A DNA stretch of 64,000 bases from Gordonia araii NBRC 100433 (GTDB taxonomy: Bacteria > Actinomycetota > Actinomycetes > Mycobacteriales > Mycobacteriaceae). The notes below the pieces were generated by a model. It was not told the DNA's origin, made no database searches, and worked only from the letters and a program-made list of their open reading frames with translations. Position numbers and translations under genes: made by a program. Positions 16,665 to 25,768 of this stretch are shown here, in pieces. The stretch spans positions 1 through 64,000 of the forward strand of contig NZ_BAEE01000048.1 in assembly GCF_000241265.1 (NCBI RefSeq), read 5' to 3'. How positions within the stretch are numbered: the first letter of the stretch is position 1; each line of letters opens with the position of its first letter.

Positions 16665-17351
16665 ATGTCGATTCACGACCTGCGCGCAGCATTCCGGTAC
16701 CGGGTCGCCCGACACCTCCTGATCGGTCCGTTCCTCTTCGCGTGGGGACGCCCGAAGACCACCGGGCACCAGAACATCCCCCGGAAGGGGCCGGTCATCC
16801 TCGCCGCCAATCACCTGGCGATCAGCGACTCCTTCTACGTGGTGCAGTGTGCCCGGCGGCCGGTGATGTTCCTGGCGAAGTCGGACTATTTCACCCAGCC
16901 CGGACTCAAGGGCCGATTCAAGAAGACCTTCTTCAGCGGCATGGGCCAGATCCCCGTCGACCGAAGCGGAGGGGCTGCCGCGTCTCCCGCGATCGAGGCG
17001 GCGACGTCCATCGTCGAAGGCGGCGGCGCCTGGGGCATCCACCCGGAGGGAACTCGCTCGCCCGACGGGAGGATGCATCGAGGCAAGACGGGTGTCGTCC
17101 GCGTGGCGGTCGCGACGGGCACACCGATCGTCCCGATCGCGCTCACCGGCACGGACAACCGGTCGTGGCGCAACTTCTGGAAGTCACGCGTGACCGTCGA
17201 CATCTTGCCCGCGATGGATTTGAGCTGGGTCGACCCCGACGACGAGAAGCAGATCCGCGAGGCCACCAATCGGCTGATGCAAGCGATCCGATCCGAGACC
17301 GGCCAGGAGTACGTCGATGTCTACGCCAAGCCGGGCAGCGCGACGAAATAG
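16665..17351 (+). CDS. 1-acyl-sn-glycerol-3-phosphate acyltransferase (PlsC family)
   Basis: 228 residues from ATG 16665; the longer open frame upstream is antisense to the GtrA gene. The acyltransferase has N-H-L-A-I-S-D-S at residues 45-52 (the usual H-x4-D motif, His46 and Asp51), a G-x-I-P-V-D-R-S block (about 93-100) and H-P-E-G-T-R-S-P-D-G (about 126-135). It probably acylates lysophosphatidic acid or a related lipid at the membrane. It is not part of the M. tuberculosis dprE1 neighbourhood, so it is an addition here. Confidence 0.85.
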   Translation: MSIHDLRAAFRYRVARHLLIGPFLFAWGRPKTTGHQNIPRKGPVILAANHLAISDSFYVVQCARRPVMFLAKSDYFTQPGLKGRFKKTFFSGMGQIPVDRSGGAAASPAIEAATSIVEGGGAWGIHPEGTRSPDGRMHRGKTGVVRVAVATGTPIVPIALTGTDNRSWRNFWKSRVTVDILPAMDLSWVDPDDEKQIREATNRLMQAIRSETGQEYVDVYAKPGSATK

Positions 17352-17423
17352 CCGGGTCGGGATCACCGGACGTCGCACCGGTGACCGCATCGGGCATCCA
17401 TCCGACCGCGGAGTAGCGTCCCA

Positions 17424-18770
17424 ATGATGAACCACCACTTGGCAAGCCCCCGCCGGGCACGGTCGGCGCAAATCTGGGCACGGTCGGCGGGAAACCGGGC
17501 ACGGTCGGCGGGAAACCGGGCACGGTCGGCGGGAAACCGGGCACGGTCGGCGGGAAACCGGGCACGGTCGGCGGCGGTGGCGACATCGATCGCCGTCGCC
17601 ACCACCATCACCACCGTCGCCGTCACGTCGATAGCCGTCGGACCGGCGTCGGCCGATGTCCTCCCGCCGACCGGCGCACCGGATTGGTCGGGCATGGACG
17701 TGCGTCACGTCGGCCCGCCGTCGGGGAGTAAGCCGGGCCAGCTGCTGGGTCAGGTGCCGCTGGCGTCACACCTGAGCGTGCCGGCCGCCGGTACCGCCGT
17801 GCGCATCCACTACGTAACACCGGATCAGCACCGCAAGACCGCTTCGAGCACCGGAGTCGTCTTCCTACCGCGCGGCAAGGCACCAGCTGGCGGATGGCCG
17901 GTGATCGCGTGGGCGCACGGCACGGTCGGGCTCGGCGACTCCTGCACGCCGTCGGCCCAGCCGCGCAGCGCACGCGACGCCCACTACCTGTCCCACTGGC
18001 TTCGTCAGGGCTACGCCATCGTCGGCACCGATTACGCCGGGCTGGGCACCCCCGGCCTGATGAGCTACCTCAACGGCAGCACCGAAGCCCACTCCATCGT
18101 CGACTCGGTGAAGGCCGCCAGGAAGACCGGATTGCCGCTGGCCAAACGCTGGACGATCGTCGGCCAGTCCCAAGGTGGCGGCGCGGCGCTGGCCGGCGCC
18201 CATCAGGCGACGGCACTGTCCCGCGGAACCGGGCTGGACTACCGCGGGGTGGTCGCCACGGGCACTCCGGCCAACATCGAGCACATCGTGTCGCTGGCCG
18301 GTCCGTACGCTGTGGCCCCGCTGCCCACGGGGCTGGCGACCTACATGGCCTACATCTTCGCCGGCTTCGGCGAGGCAAGGCCCGACCTGCACGTCGAGCG
18401 GATCCTGACGCCGCTCGGACGCCGCATGGTCGCCCAGGCGAAGACCCGGTGCTACCCGGAGATGTCCACGAGCGTCGAGCGCACGATCGGCCACTGGTTC
18501 AACGCGCCGCTGCGGTCGATCCCCGGCGTCCTCGGAGCGCTCACCGCCTACATGGGCACGCCGATCGACGGATACGACCGGCCCATCTTCCTGGGCCAGG
18601 GTCTGCTCGACATCGATGTGCCTGCACCGTCGTCGCTCTCGCTGTACGCCCAGCTGCGCGCCAACAACCAGCCTGTCGAGCTCCACGTCTACCCCAACCG
18701 CGACCACTCCGGGACCGTCTACGCCTCGACGGCCGATTCGACGCCGTTCCTGGCGCGAATCATGCGGTGA
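17424..18770 (+). CDS. secreted lipase (secretory lipase family) with repeat-expanded signal sequence
   Basis: 448 residues. The N-terminus contains six tandem 7-residue units (R-A-R-S-A-G-N), then a hydrophobic run and an A-S-A cleavage-like site near residue 77. The n-region is thus unusually long and positive. The mature alpha/beta hydrolase has the nucleophile elbow G-Q-S-Q-G-G (about 242-247), an oxyanion region W-A-H-G-T-V-G, an Asp in L-L-D-I-D-V and a His in N-R-D-H-S-G-T. This matches secreted triacylglycerol lipases of the LIP family. Alternative ATG is 17427; translation could also begin after the repeats, but no good start is seen there. Confidence 0.8.
   Translation: MMNHHLASPRRARSAQIWARSAGNRARSAGNRARSAGNRARSAGNRARSAAVATSIAVATTITTVAVTSIAVGPASADVLPPTGAPDWSGMDVRHVGPPSGSKPGQLLGQVPLASHLSVPAAGTAVRIHYVTPDQHRKTASSTGVVFLPRGKAPAGGWPVIAWAHGTVGLGDSCTPSAQPRSARDAHYLSHWLRQGYAIVGTDYAGLGTPGLMSYLNGSTEAHSIVDSVKAARKTGLPLAKRWTIVGQSQGGGAALAGAHQATALSRGTGLDYRGVVATGTPANIEHIVSLAGPYAVAPLPTGLATYMAYIFAGFGEARPDLHVERILTPLGRRMVAQAKTRCYPEMSTSVERTIGHWFNAPLRSIPGVLGALTAYMGTPIDGYDRPIFLGQGLLDIDVPAPSSLSLYAQLRANNQPVELHVYPNRDHSGTVYASTADSTPFLARIMR
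17455..17580. repeat. six tandem 21-bp repeats inside the lipase signal region
   Basis: Units beginning GGGCACGGTCGGCGGGAAACC start at 17455, 17476, 17497, 17518, 17539 and 17560, an exact 21-bp period. The first and last units diverge. Because 21 is a multiple of three the array stays in frame and encodes repeated R-A-R-S-A-G-N. Copy number is likely to vary between strains by slippage. Confidence 0.9.
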
Positions 18771-18877
18771 GATGCCCACTCGACGCAGGTGAGGTGCCCA
18801 CTCGGCAGGGTTGAGGTGCCCACTCGGCGCAGGTGAGGTGCCCACTCGGCGGGGGCGAGGTGCCCACTCGGCGCGTC
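18771..18877. repeat. five tandem 22-bp repeats upstream of dprE1
   Basis: The segment TGCCCACTCGGC recurs at 18773, 18795, 18817, 18839 and 18861, exactly 22 bp apart, within a unit of about AGGTGCCCACTCGGCGCAGGTG. It lies between the lipase stop and the dprE1 start (65 bp from the last copy). Twenty-two bp is about two helical turns, so each copy faces the same side of DNA. It could be a binding array or simple tandem expansion. Confidence 0.85.
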
Positions 18878-18941
18878 GCCTCGGTCACAACCTGACCGAC
18901 CACAGACCTCTCTCAGGTCGGCGCGGGTACCCTTCTCAGCG

Positions 18942-20363
18942 ATGTCTACCAGTGAACTCCCCATCGAGACCCGACGCCTCGTCGGCTGGGCGCGCACCAC
19001 GCCGATCACCGGACACGTGCTGTCCACCCCCGACGTCGAGGTCATCGCCAAGGCTGTCGCGCAGGTCGCCGACGACAACGCCGACAAGCCGTCGTACCTG
19101 CGCCGCGGCGTGATCGCCCGCGGCCTGGGCCGCTCGTACAACGAGTCGGCCCAGAACACCGGCGGCCTGACCGTCGACATGACCCGGCTCAACCGGATCC
19201 ACGACATCGACGCCGACACGGCCGTCGTCGACGTGGACGCCGGCGTCAGCCTGGACGAACTGATGCAGGCCGCGCTGCCGTCCGGACTCTGGGTCCCGGT
19301 GCTGCCGGGCACCCGCCAGGTCACCATCGGCGGCGCCATCGCCCACGACATCCACGGCAAGAACCACCACAGCCAGGGCAGCTTCGGCAACCACGTCGTG
19401 GAGATGCAGCTGCTGGTCGCCGACGGCCGCATCCTGACGCTCAAGCCCGAGGGCAGCGACGACGACCCGGATGGCTCGCTGTTCTGGGCCACCGTGGCCG
19501 GCATCGGCCTCACCGGCATCATCCTGCGCGCCAAGATCGCGATGAAGCGCACCGAGAGCGCCTACTTCATCGCCGACACCGCGACGACCAAGACACTCGA
19601 CGAGACGATCGCCCTGCACCTCGAGGACGGCTTCGAGGATGGCTACGAATACGCCTCGGGCTGGTTCGACTCGATGTCCAAGCCGCCGAAGCTGGGGCGC
19701 GGCTCGTTCAGCCGCGGCAACCTCGCCCGCGTCGACCAGCTACCGCCCAAGCTGCAGAAGGACCCGCTCAAGTTCGACGTCAAGCCGCTCGCGTCGTTGC
19801 CGAACATCTTCCCGAACGGCCTCGCCAACAAGCTGGACTTCGGCCTGATGTCGGAGTTCTACTACCGGCTGGGCTCGAACTCCCAGGGCTCGGTGAAATC
19901 GCTGCCGGCGTTCTACCACATGCTCGACATCGTCGGGAACTGGAACAACGCCTATGGTCGGACCGGCGGATTCGCGCAGTACCAGTTCATCGTGCCGACC
20001 GGCAACGAGGACGAGTTCAAGCGCCTGATCCAGGACATCCAGGCCTCCGGCCACGTCAGCTTCCTCAACGTGATCAAGCTGTTCGGCGACGGCAACAAGG
20101 CGCCGCTGAGCTTCCCGTTCAAGGGCTGGAACGTCTGCCTCGACTTCCCGGTCAAGCGCGGGCTCGCCGAGTTCTTGAACGAACTCGACCGCCGCGTCAT
20201 GGCGATGGGCGGGCGGCTCTACACCGCCAAGGATTCCCGCACGTCGGCGCAGAGCTTCCACGCCATGTATCCGCGGCTCGACGAGTGGCGCGCGACGCGC
20301 AGGGCCATCGACCCGACCGGCGTCTTCATGTCCGACATGGGCCGCCGCCTCGAACTCGCCTGA
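18942..20363 (+). CDS. dprE1: decaprenylphosphoryl-beta-D-ribose 2'-oxidase DprE1
   Basis: 473 residues. FAD-binding oxidase of the VAO family: the FAD loop region R-G-L-G-R-S-Y-N (about 60-67), the conserved [14 protein letters not shown] (130-143), and Cys399 in G-W-N-V-C-L-D-F. This cysteine is equivalent to M. tuberculosis Cys387, the residue attacked by benzothiazinones. It oxidises decaprenyl-phospho-ribose to the 2'-keto form; DprE2 then reduces it, giving the only arabinose donor for the cell wall. The tandem array upstream is the only notable feature in its promoter region. Confidence 0.96.
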   Translation: MSTSELPIETRRLVGWARTTPITGHVLSTPDVEVIAKAVAQVADDNADKPSYLRRGVIARGLGRSYNESAQNTGGLTVDMTRLNRIHDIDADTAVVDVDAGVSLDELMQAALPSGLWVPVLPGTRQVTIGGAIAHDIHGKNHHSQGSFGNHVVEMQLLVADGRILTLKPEGSDDDPDGSLFWATVAGIGLTGIILRAKIAMKRTESAYFIADTATTKTLDETIALHLEDGFEDGYEYASGWFDSMSKPPKLGRGSFSRGNLARVDQLPPKLQKDPLKFDVKPLASLPNIFPNGLANKLDFGLMSEFYYRLGSNSQGSVKSLPAFYHMLDIVGNWNNAYGRTGGFAQYQFIVPTGNEDEFKRLIQDIQASGHVSFLNVIKLFGDGNKAPLSFPFKGWNVCLDFPVKRGLAEFLNELDRRVMAMGGRLYTAKDSRTSAQSFHAMYPRLDEWRATRRAIDPTGVFMSDMGRRLELA

Positions 20364-20392
20364 CCCCGTTCTCCAGCACTGAAGGAACCACC

Positions 20393-21154
20393 ATGATCAA
20401 CGCCGTCGGCGCACCCCAATCCATCCTGGTCCTCGGAGGCAGCTCCGAGATCGGCCTGGCCATCACCGCCGAGTACCTCAAGCTCGGCCCGGCGCGCGTC
20501 GTGCTCGCCTGCGTACCGGGCGACGAGGCCGCCGCTGCCGCCGTCGAGTCGATGAAGTCCGCCGGTGCCACCGACGTCAGCGTGATCGACTTCGACGCGC
20601 TGGACACCGCCAGCCACCCCGGCGTCGTCGATCAGGCCTTCGCCAACGGCGACATCGACGTCGCCATCGTCGCCTTCGGCATCCAGGGCGACGACGAGCA
20701 GGCCTGGCAGGACCAGCGCCTGGCCGTGCTGGAGGCGCAGATCAACTACACCGCCGCCGTCTCCGTCGGCGTCCTGCTCGGCGAGAAGATGCGCGCCCAG
20801 GGCCACGGCCAGATCATCGCGATGAGTTCGGTCGCCGGTGAGCGCGTGCGCCGGTCCAACTTCGTCTACGGCTCCACCAAGGCCGGGCTCGACGGCTTCT
20901 ACCTCGGCCTGGGCGAAGCGCTGCGCGAGTACGGCCCGCGGGTGCTGGTCATCCGTCCCGGCCAGGTACGCACCCGTCTGTCGGCGCATGTGAAGGAAGC
21001 GCCGCTGACAGTGAACAAGGAGGACGTCGCCGAATTGGCGGTCGCCGCCGCGGGCAAGGGCAAAGAGATCGTATGGGCGCCCGGCCCGTTCCGCTTCATC
21101 ATGATGGTGCTCCGCCACATCCCGCGGGCGGTGTTCCGCAAGCTGCCGATCTGA
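20393..21154 (+). CDS. dprE2: decaprenylphosphoryl-2-keto-ribose reductase DprE2
   Basis: 253 residues, short-chain dehydrogenase. The nucleotide loop is G-G-S-S-E-I-G (about 15-21). The active site has Ser in M-S-S-V-A-G and Y-G-S-T-K. The C-terminus is basic and hydrophobic, ending R-A-V-F-R-K-L-P-I, as in the family, and may sit on the membrane. ATG 20393 has GAAGGA upstream. It acts directly after DprE1, 29 bp upstream. Confidence 0.95.
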   Translation: MINAVGAPQSILVLGGSSEIGLAITAEYLKLGPARVVLACVPGDEAAAAAVESMKSAGATDVSVIDFDALDTASHPGVVDQAFANGDIDVAIVAFGIQGDDEQAWQDQRLAVLEAQINYTAAVSVGVLLGEKMRAQGHGQIIAMSSVAGERVRRSNFVYGSTKAGLDGFYLGLGEALREYGPRVLVIRPGQVRTRLSAHVKEAPLTVNKEDVAELAVAAAGKGKEIVWAPGPFRFIMMVLRHIPRAVFRKLPI

Positions 21155-21159
21155 CCCCT

Positions 21160-21215
21160 GGCGCCGGGAGTCCGCGAGCGGGCCAAGTGTCCTTGGCACC
21201 GGGAGTCCGCGAGCG
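21160..21215. repeat. two direct copies of a 21-bp sequence between dprE2 and aftA
   Basis: GGCGCCGGGAGTCCGCGAGCG at 21160-21180 recurs at 21195-21215 with one change (GGCACC). The repeats lie 35 bp apart in the 67-bp gap and end just before the aftA start. No clear role; could act in regulation or be short duplicated DNA. Confidence 0.7.
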
Positions 21216-21221
21216 CACCGT

Positions 21222-23240
21222 GTGAATCCGATAGATTCGGCAGTCGTGAGCGCATCGACGACCGTCACCGGAACATCTGACGCCCAGCCCCCCGAAACAC
21301 TGGGCGCTCGGCGCAACGGAATCGGCCTGGATGCCGCGCGCCTGCTGGCCGCCCTCGTCGGCGGTGCGGCCGTCTCCTGGATCGCGCTGTACGCCATCTC
21401 GACGGTGGACTGGCCCGCCTACAACTCGTCGAACGTCCTGCGCGCCCTGACGACGGTCGGGCAGGTCGGCGCGATCGCAGTCCTCCTCGTCGCCGTGCTG
21501 TTGTACCGCCGACGCCCGGACGGCAACCGCCTCGTCGTGGATGCCCTGTCCGCCATCGGCATGGCCGGGCTCGTCACGGTGACCCTCGGGATGCCGCTGG
21601 CGGCGACCAAGCTCTATCTGTTCGGCTTGTCGGTGGACCAGCAGTTCCGCGTCGAGTATCTGACGAGGCTGACGTCGTCGCCGCGCCTGGCGGACATGAC
21701 CTACGAGGGCCTGCCGCCCTTCTACCCGGCCGGCTGGTTCTGGTTCGGCGGGCGCTTCGCCGACCTGTCGGGAATCCCCGGCTGGGAGGCCTACAAACCG
21801 TGGGCGATCATCTCGCTCGCCGCGACCGCCGCGCTGGCCACGGTGCTGTGGAACCGGATGATCGGGGGCGACCGCGGTGTCGCTGTCTCCGTGGCCGTCA
21901 CGCTGGCGGTCCTCGCCTACGCCTCGCCCGAGCCGTATGCCGCGGTGCTGATCCTGCTCGGCGTCGCGTTGCTGCCGACGATCGTGCACGCGCTGCGCGG
22001 ACCGAAGGACATCGCCGTCGACGATCTTGATCTCCGGTCGACCCGGTGGATCGCCGTCCTCGCGTCCGGTGTGTTCTTGGGGCTCTGCGCCACCTTCTAC
22101 ACGCTCTACGCCGGAGTCTTCGCGCTCACCGCCGCGCTCGTGGCGCTGTGGCTGGTCGTCAACGGGTGGATCGCGGCAGCCAACAAGTCGGTGCCCACCG
22201 CGACGGTCCGGCAGATCCGACGCCGGATGGCGCTGGTGTACGGGGTGCGGCTGGCGGTGATGGCCGTCGCGGCCGCCGCCGTCGCCCTGATCACGTGGGC
22301 GCCGTACCTGCTGGCGCGAGTACAGAACCGCCCGGCCAGCGGCGGCACCGCCGAGCACTATCTGCCGGAGTCCGGCGCCCAGCTGCCGCTCCCGATGCTG
22401 CAGCTGTCGGCCTTCGCGGTGCTGACCCTCATCGGCTTCATCTGGGTGGCGTGGCGCTTCCGCGAGCGCACGATCGCGCTGGCCTTCGCCGCCGCCGTCG
22501 TCGCGATCTACCTGGTCTGCCTCGTATCGATGGCCCGGACGGCCACCGGGTCGACGCTGCTCGCCTTCCGCCTCGAACCAGTGCTCACGGCGGTCCTCGC
22601 GGCCGCCGGCGTGCTCGGGGTCGCGCAGCTCGCGTCCTGGCTGGTCGGCCGGCTCGGCGACATACGGTTCCTCATCGGGGCGGTCGCGACCGTCGCCGCG
22701 ATCGGCACGGCCCAGCACGTCCCCGGCATGCTCGCCGGCGACATCATCCTGGCCTACTCCGACACCGACGGCTCCGGCCAGCGCGCCGACAAACGGCCGG
22801 CCGGAGCCCAGGCGTACTACCCGAAGGTGCGCGAGGCCATCGCCGAACAAACCGGGAAGCCCGCGACCGACCTGGTCGTGCTGACCGCCGACTTCGACTT
22901 CCTCTCGATCTACCCGTACTGGGGTTTCCAGGGTCTGACGTCGCACTACGCGAATCCCCTTGCGGAGTTCGACAAGCGCGCCGCCGCGATCGAGGAGTGG
23001 TCCGCGGCTGAGAACCCCGCCGAGTTGCTCGCCAAACTGGATGCGTCGCCGTGGCGCACGCCAGACGTCTTCCTGTTCCGCTACAGCCCCGACGGGTACA
23101 CGCTGAAGCTCGCCCGCGACGTCTACCCGAACGACCCGAACGTCAAGCGCTACACCATCACCTTCAAGAAGTCGGCGTTCGACGGCCCGCAGTTCACCGT
23201 GACCGAGATCGGCCCGTTCGTCCTCGTCGTCCGGAAGTAA
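21222..23240 (+). CDS. aftA: galactan 5-O-arabinofuranosyltransferase AftA
   Basis: 672 residues, polytopic GT-C glycosyltransferase with about eleven membrane helices and a C-terminal outside domain. The loop after the second helix pair carries V-D-Q-Q-F-R-V-E-Y-L-T-R-L (about 136-148), and the next loop has Y-E-G-L-P-P-F-Y-P-A-G-W-F-W, both typical of AftA (Rv3792). It transfers the first arabinofuranose residue from decaprenyl-phospho-arabinose onto galactan. GTG 21222 is used; GTG 21246 is a possible later start. Confidence 0.94.
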   Translation: MNPIDSAVVSASTTVTGTSDAQPPETLGARRNGIGLDAARLLAALVGGAAVSWIALYAISTVDWPAYNSSNVLRALTTVGQVGAIAVLLVAVLLYRRRPDGNRLVVDALSAIGMAGLVTVTLGMPLAATKLYLFGLSVDQQFRVEYLTRLTSSPRLADMTYEGLPPFYPAGWFWFGGRFADLSGIPGWEAYKPWAIISLAATAALATVLWNRMIGGDRGVAVSVAVTLAVLAYASPEPYAAVLILLGVALLPTIVHALRGPKDIAVDDLDLRSTRWIAVLASGVFLGLCATFYTLYAGVFALTAALVALWLVVNGWIAAANKSVPTATVRQIRRRMALVYGVRLAVMAVAAAAVALITWAPYLLARVQNRPASGGTAEHYLPESGAQLPLPMLQLSAFAVLTLIGFIWVAWRFRERTIALAFAAAVVAIYLVCLVSMARTATGSTLLAFRLEPVLTAVLAAAGVLGVAQLASWLVGRLGDIRFLIGAVATVAAIGTAQHVPGMLAGDIILAYSDTDGSGQRADKRPAGAQAYYPKVREAIAEQTGKPATDLVVLTADFDFLSIYPYWGFQGLTSHYANPLAEFDKRAAAIEEWSAAENPAELLAKLDASPWRTPDVFLFRYSPDGYTLKLARDVYPNDPNVKRYTITFKKSAFDGPQFTVTEIGPFVLVVRK

Positions 23241-23243
23241 CGC

Positions 23244-24023
23244 CTAGCTTGGGGCCGCTCGACGCTTGTCGATCAGCGCCTCGATACCGTCGAGGATGCG
23301 TTCCAGCCCGAAATCGACCATGAACGCATCCTCGTCGTCGACCCCGTCGGACGACCCGGACACGTCGAACAGCCCTTCGCGCACAACCGCACTCAGATGC
23401 GGCAGCGGCGCCCGCGCGACGAGTTCGGTCAGTCCAGTCGCGTATTCGACGGCTTCTTCGTCGGTGGTGATGCCGCGCCGCTCGCGCGAGCGCTCAAGGC
23501 CCCGGGCCAGCGACACCTCGTTGCGCGCGTAGCCGTTCACAAGCATCAGCACCGACAGCTTCTCCAACGGGATGAGTGGTTCGTCGGCCAGCACGCCGAG
23601 GGCCCAATCCATCCACGCCAGCGCTTTCGGCATCATCGGCGGACCCGAGACAGGCACGTCCAGGATCCAGCCGTGGGCCCGCATCTCGTCCATCAGCATG
23701 GCGGCCCACTGCTTGAGCCCCGCGCGCCAATCGTCGGCCCCAGCAGCCGGCGGACGGCTGAACACCTCGTCGACCATCAGCTCCAGCAACTCGTCCTTCG
23801 AACCGACGTGACGATAGAGGGACATCGTGGAGTAGCCGAGCGCCTTCGCGACGCTCGCCATCGACACCGCGGCCAGACCGCCGTCGTCGGCCAGTCGCGT
23901 CGCCGCGGCGACGATCTGGTCGAGACTCAGCTCCGCCGGTCGTCCGCGGCGCGCTTCCGGGCCCAATCCCCACGCGGTCCGCACATACGACGGCAGTTGT
24001 TCTTCGGCGGTCATGGTCATCAT
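23244..24023 (-). CDS. TetR-family repressor of the adjacent ABC exporter
   Basis: 259 residues. An N-terminal helix-turn-helix has L-S-L-D-Q-I-V-A-A-A-T-R-L-A and A-L-G-Y-S-T-M-S-L-Y-R-H-V (about 61-73), followed by a large ligand-binding domain of the TetR_C type with an acidic insert near residue 230. It is divergent from the DrrA-like ABC gene with a 58-bp gap that holds a palindromic operator. Most likely it represses both genes and is released by a drug or lipid ligand. Confidence 0.85.
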   Translation of the reverse strand: MMTMTAEEQLPSYVRTAWGLGPEARRGRPAELSLDQIVAAATRLADDGGLAAVSMASVAKALGYSTMSLYRHVGSKDELLELMVDEVFSRPPAAGADDWRAGLKQWAAMLMDEMRAHGWILDVPVSGPPMMPKALAWMDWALGVLADEPLIPLEKLSVLMLVNGYARNEVSLARGLERSRERRGITTDEEAVEYATGLTELVARAPLPHLSAVVREGLFDVSGSSDGVDDEDAFMVDFGLERILDGIEALIDKRRAAPS

Positions 24024-24044
24024 CCTAGGTTTAGTGTATGGTCT

Positions 24045-24060
24045 ACGCTAGATAGCGTAT
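24045..24060. promoter_or_regulatory. palindromic operator between tetR and drrA-like gene
   Basis: TACGCTAGATAGCGTA: 7-bp perfect arms (TACGCTA/TAGCGTA) around a 2-bp centre. It lies 21 bp before the ABC ATPase ATG (which has AAAGGAG) and 21 bp before the repressor start on the other strand. Size and position suit a TetR dimer controlling both directions. Confidence 0.7.
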
Positions 24061-24081
24061 GAGATACACAAAGGAGTTCTC

Positions 24082-24954
24082 ATGATTGTCGATGTCCGCG
24101 AACTACAGAAGTCCTTCGGCGACCACACCGTCCTCGACTCGGTCTCGTTCTCGATCCCTCGAGGCTCGGTGTTCGGGCTGCTTGGCCCCAACGGCGCCGG
24201 CAAGACCACCGTCGTCAACATCCTCAGCACCTTGCTGCGCCCCGACGGCGGGCAAGCGCTCGTCGCCGGTCACGACGTGGCCACCGATCCACGTGCGGTG
24301 CGGTCGGCGATCAGCGTCACCGGTCAGTTCGCCGCCGTCGACGAACTGCTCACCGGTCGCGAGAACCTGGTGATGATGGCCAGGCTGAACCGGCTGCCGC
24401 GGTCTTCGATCCCGACCGTCGCCGGCGAGCTGCTCGACCGGTTCGACCTGGTCGACGCGGCATCACGGCGCGCCGGAACCTACTCGGGCGGAATGCGCCG
24501 TCGCCTCGACATCGCCATCAGCCTGCTGGCCCGGCCGCAAGTGCTCTTCCTCGACGAGCCGACGACCGGTCTCGACCCGCGCAGCCGACAAGAGGTGTGG
24601 GCCGCGGTCAAAGAACTCGCGGCCGACGGCACGACCGTCCTGCTCACCACGCAGTATCTCGAAGAAGCCGACCAATTGGCCGACCGGATCGCCGTCCTCG
24701 ACGACGGCCGGGTCGTGGCCGACGGCACCGCGGCCGAGCTGAAGAGCCGCGTCGGCACCGAGGTCGTCGAGGTCGAGTTCGCCGACGGATCCGTCGAACA
24801 GATCCCCACCGACGGCAGCGTCGCACAGATGCGCGCCATCCTCGACGACCTCGACGCCGCATCCGGGACGGCACGGCGAATCGGCGTCCGCACACCAACC
24901 CTCGACGATGTGTTCCTCACCCTCACCGAACCGAAAGCAGGTGCCCTCGTATGA
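24082..24954 (+). CDS. ABC exporter ATPase, DrrA/daunorubicin-resistance type
   Basis: 290 residues. Walker A G-P-N-G-A-G-K-T-T (about 36-44), signature Y-S-G-G-M-R-R-R-L (about 134-142), Walker B V-L-F-L-D-E-P-T, and switch region T-T-Q-Y. The C-terminal extension with T-L-D-D-V-F-L-x-L-T is typical of DrrA. It powers export of a hydrophobic drug or lipid with the permease encoded next. The stop overlaps the permease start (ATGA). Confidence 0.88.
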   Translation: MIVDVRELQKSFGDHTVLDSVSFSIPRGSVFGLLGPNGAGKTTVVNILSTLLRPDGGQALVAGHDVATDPRAVRSAISVTGQFAAVDELLTGRENLVMMARLNRLPRSSIPTVAGELLDRFDLVDAASRRAGTYSGGMRRRLDIAISLLARPQVLFLDEPTTGLDPRSRQEVWAAVKELAADGTTVLLTTQYLEEADQLADRIAVLDDGRVVADGTAAELKSRVGTEVVEVEFADGSVEQIPTDGSVAQMRAILDDLDAASGTARRIGVRTPTLDDVFLTLTEPKAGALV

Positions 24955-25757
24955 CCGCAATGACCACCACCCCACCGTCGCCGGCGACGACGATCGCCGC
25001 CGCGGCAGGCGATGTCGCGACGATGGTCGGGCGCAGCCTGCGGCACACCGTCCGCAACATCGACGCACTGCTCACCGCCGTGTTCCTGCCGGTGATGATG
25101 CTGGTGCTGTTCACCGTGGTGTTCGGCGGCGCGATGGACACCGGGCAGGCCTACATCGACTACGTGGTGCCCGGTGTCATCCTGCTCTGCGCCGGCTTCG
25201 GCGCCGCGTCGACGGCCATCAGCGTCACCAAGGACATGACCGAGGGCATCGTGGCCCGGTTCCGCACGATGAACATCGTGCCGTCGGCCGTGCTCGCCGG
25301 ACACGTGACGGCGAGCGTCGCCCGCAACCTCGTCTCGACCGCCCTGGTCCTGGCGACCGCGCTGCTGCTCGGCTTCCGCCCGAGCGCGTCGCCGTCGCAA
25401 TGGCTGGGCGCGATCGGCCTCGTCGTGCTGTTCATCGTCGCGATGTCGTGGTTCTCCGCGATGGTCGGCCTGGTGGCCAAGACCGTCGACGCCGCCGCGG
25501 CGCTGGGCTTCTTCGTCCTGTTCCTGCCGTACGCGTCGAGCGCATTCGTCCCCATCGACACGATGCCGGGATGGCTGCAGCCGATCGCGACCCACCAGCC
25601 CATCACGCCGATCATCGAGACCCTGCGCGCCCTGCTGCACGACGTCCCGACCGGCGCCGGATCGCAGGCGTGGACCGCGGTGGCCTGGTGCCTCGGGATC
25701 ACCGTCGCATCGATCGCCGGCTGTGTCGTGCTCTGGAACCGGTCCCGCGGCCGGTAG
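24951..25757 (+). CDS. ABC-2 type permease, DrrB type
   Basis: 268 residues with six membrane helices and the ABC-2 signature region around D-M-T-E-G-I-V-A-R-F-R-T-M (about 93-105), which contacts the ATPase. The start ATG 24951 overlaps the ATPase stop by 4 bp. It forms an exporter with DrrA-like protein under the TetR operator. The substrate is unknown; the surrounding cell-wall genes make a lipid possible, but a drug efflux role is equally plausible. Confidence 0.87.
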   Translation: MTAMTTTPPSPATTIAAAAGDVATMVGRSLRHTVRNIDALLTAVFLPVMMLVLFTVVFGGAMDTGQAYIDYVVPGVILLCAGFGAASTAISVTKDMTEGIVARFRTMNIVPSAVLAGHVTASVARNLVSTALVLATALLLGFRPSASPSQWLGAIGLVVLFIVAMSWFSAMVGLVAKTVDAAAALGFFVLFLPYASSAFVPIDTMPGWLQPIATHQPITPIIETLRALLHDVPTGAGSQAWTAVAWCLGITVASIAGCVVLWNRSRGR

Positions 25758-25768
25758 ACACCATCGCG

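Noticed and set aside
18719-19552. Minus-strand frame with repeated [10 protein letters not shown]-like peptides
   Set aside because: It is the translation of the 22-bp non-coding array on the opposite strand continuing into antisense dprE1.
21099-22946. Minus-strand open frame of 615 codons
   Set aside because: Shadow of aftA; highly biased Arg/Gly/Asp composition and no domain.
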